From: Mucilaginibacter sp. | Lineage (GTDB): Bacteria > Bacteroidota > Bacteroidia > Sphingobacteriales > Sphingobacteriaceae | DNA length: 22,942 bases | Assembly: GCA_019235595.1 (NCBI GenBank) | Contig: JAFAKI010000187.1 | Location: forward strand, 1 to 22,942 | Direction: 5' to 3' | Shown here: positions 22,316 through 22,942 of the stretch, in pieces | How positions within the stretch are numbered: position 1 is the stretch's first letter | Layout of the letters: each line of letters opens with the position of its first letter | Position numbers and translations under genes: made by a program | The notes under the pieces: model-generated | What the model saw: only the letters and a program-made list of their open reading frames with translations | Databases searched by the model: none | Told to the model about the DNA's origin: nothing

Positions 22316-22942
22316 TTATAGCCTATCCATCTCAGCTTTTACAAACTCAGCCAGCTCTTTTACATAATCGGCACTGAAATCAAATTTGATCCCTGCCGTT
22401 TGGTATATTTCTTTAATGGTTTTGGTATAACCCAGCTTCAGGGCATCCAGGTATTGTTGTAGTCCTTTTTCGGGATTTTCCTTATAGTTTTTCCATACAG
22501 CAATCGCGCCTAATTGAGCCATGCCATATTCGATATAGTAGAACGGTACCTCGAAAATGTGCAGTTGTTTTTGCCAAAGGTTGACTTCCGCGTCCCTGTG
22601 TCCGGTCCAATCTGCAAAGCTGGCGCCAAAGCTTTCGAATATTTGTACCCAGGCTTCGGTCCGTTGCTCGTCGGTATGGTCCGGGTTAGTATAAATCCAA
22701 TGCTGAAATTGGTCTACCACAGCTACCCATGGCAGCGTTTTCAGTACATCAAAAAGCTGATCGCGTTTGGCACGTTTCAGGTCTTCTTCGTTATCAAAAT
22801 ACACGTCCCAATTATCCATCGAGATCAGTTCCATCGACATAGAGGCCAATTCTGCAACTTCTGATGGGCAATGTTTAAAATCATTCAACTCCAGATCAGC
22901 AGTGAGGAAAGTATGCACCGCGTGGCCGCCTTCGTGAACCAT
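22316..22942 (-). CDS. M3-family oligoendopeptidase, C-terminal part (5' end outside window)
   Basis: This zinc metallopeptidase cleaves short peptides in the cytosol (PepF/thimet-like family). The fragment is 208 residues and begins inside the catalytic motif: HEGGH at fragment residues 3-7 gives two zinc-binding His and the catalytic Glu. The third ligand is most likely E31 in AELASMSME, which aligns with the E-x-P-S-x-x-x-E block of thimet oligopeptidase. FYYIEYGMAQLGA matches the conserved Tyr-rich segment that contacts the substrate. The Met at the window edge is an internal codon; full-length relatives are about 550-600 residues, so about two thirds lie outside. A strong terminator follows the stop. 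Confidence 0.93.
   Translation of the reverse strand: MVHEGGHAVHTFLTADLELNDFKHCPSEVAELASMSMELISMDNWDVYFDNEEDLKRAKRDQLFDVLKTLPWVAVVDQFQHWIYTNPDHTDEQRTEAWVQIFESFGASFADWTGHRDAEVNLWQKQLHIFEVPFYYIEYGMAQLGAIAVWKNYKENPEKGLQQYLDALKLGYTKTIKEIYQTAGIKFDFSADYVKELAEFVKAEMDRL

Noticed and set aside
22940..22942. ATG at the right edge as the start of the M3 peptidase
   Set aside because: It is two residues before the HEGGH catalytic motif, which lies far inside family members; the gene is cut by the window edge.

Overview
The window looks like an ordinary chromosomal segment from a member of the Bacteroidota, most likely family Sphingobacteriaceae (Mucilaginibacter/Pedobacter-like). This is inferred from four things. 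Promoters fit the TTTG-N19-21-TANNTTTG type and start codons lack strong Shine-Dalgarno sequences. One protein carries a type IX secretion (T9SS) sorting tail. An ECF sigma factor is followed by a membrane protein with 'FxVPxGYFDEL' repeats. The protein sequences have the flavour of that family. No transposase, integrase, phage gene, tRNA or rRNA is visible, and both window edges cut through genes.

Layout. 1-2328 (+) is the 3' part of dnaE, followed by a convergent 101-aa membrane protein (2330-2635, -). 2869-4279 (+) holds thioredoxin trxA, a double hairpin terminator and a DUF58/vWA protein. 4389-6819 (+) is a two-gene operon for a GMC flavoprotein dehydrogenase with a four-cysteine Fe-S motif and its Gluconate_2-dh3-type partner, which carries the export signal. 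6820-7092 is a 273-bp gap with three hairpins and a candidate small RNA. 7093-9399 (-) encodes an adrenodoxin-type ferredoxin, a thioredoxin-reductase-like ferredoxin-NAD(P)H reductase and a LysR regulator. A palindrome overlaps the -33 box of the reductase promoter, which suggests a regulatory unit. 9443-10630 (-) is a class III aminotransferase.

10795-15693 (-) is a tightly packed run. It starts with a fumarylacetoacetate-hydrolase-family enzyme, an M23 peptidase and a BCP-type peroxiredoxin. It continues with an ECF sigma factor, a single-pass protein with six tandem 31-residue repeats, and a Spy/CpxP-like periplasmic protein. The last three look like an envelope-stress module. 15814-16314 (-) is a very small T9SS substrate. 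16506-18449 (+) is the potassium transporter kup. 18565-18828 (-) is a SemiSWEET sugar transporter and 18895-20613 (-) an APC amino-acid permease. 20697-21380 (+) is a PAP2 phosphatase, 21440-22099 (-) a secreted, C-terminally anchored protein, and 22316-22942 (-) the C-terminal part of an M3 oligopeptidase.

The most interesting non-coding signal is a recurring architecture at four intergenic sites (3249-3315, 10638-10792, 15721-15812, 18457-18557). Each has two facing arrays of 7-10-nt tandem units, one array being the approximate reverse complement of the other. The unit sequence differs at every site. The most interesting protein signal is the six-fold repeat protein next to the ECF sigma factor. 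No dramatic new system (defence, CRISPR, mobile) is visible. The findings are candidate regulatory and structural elements and one unusual sigma-linked protein.
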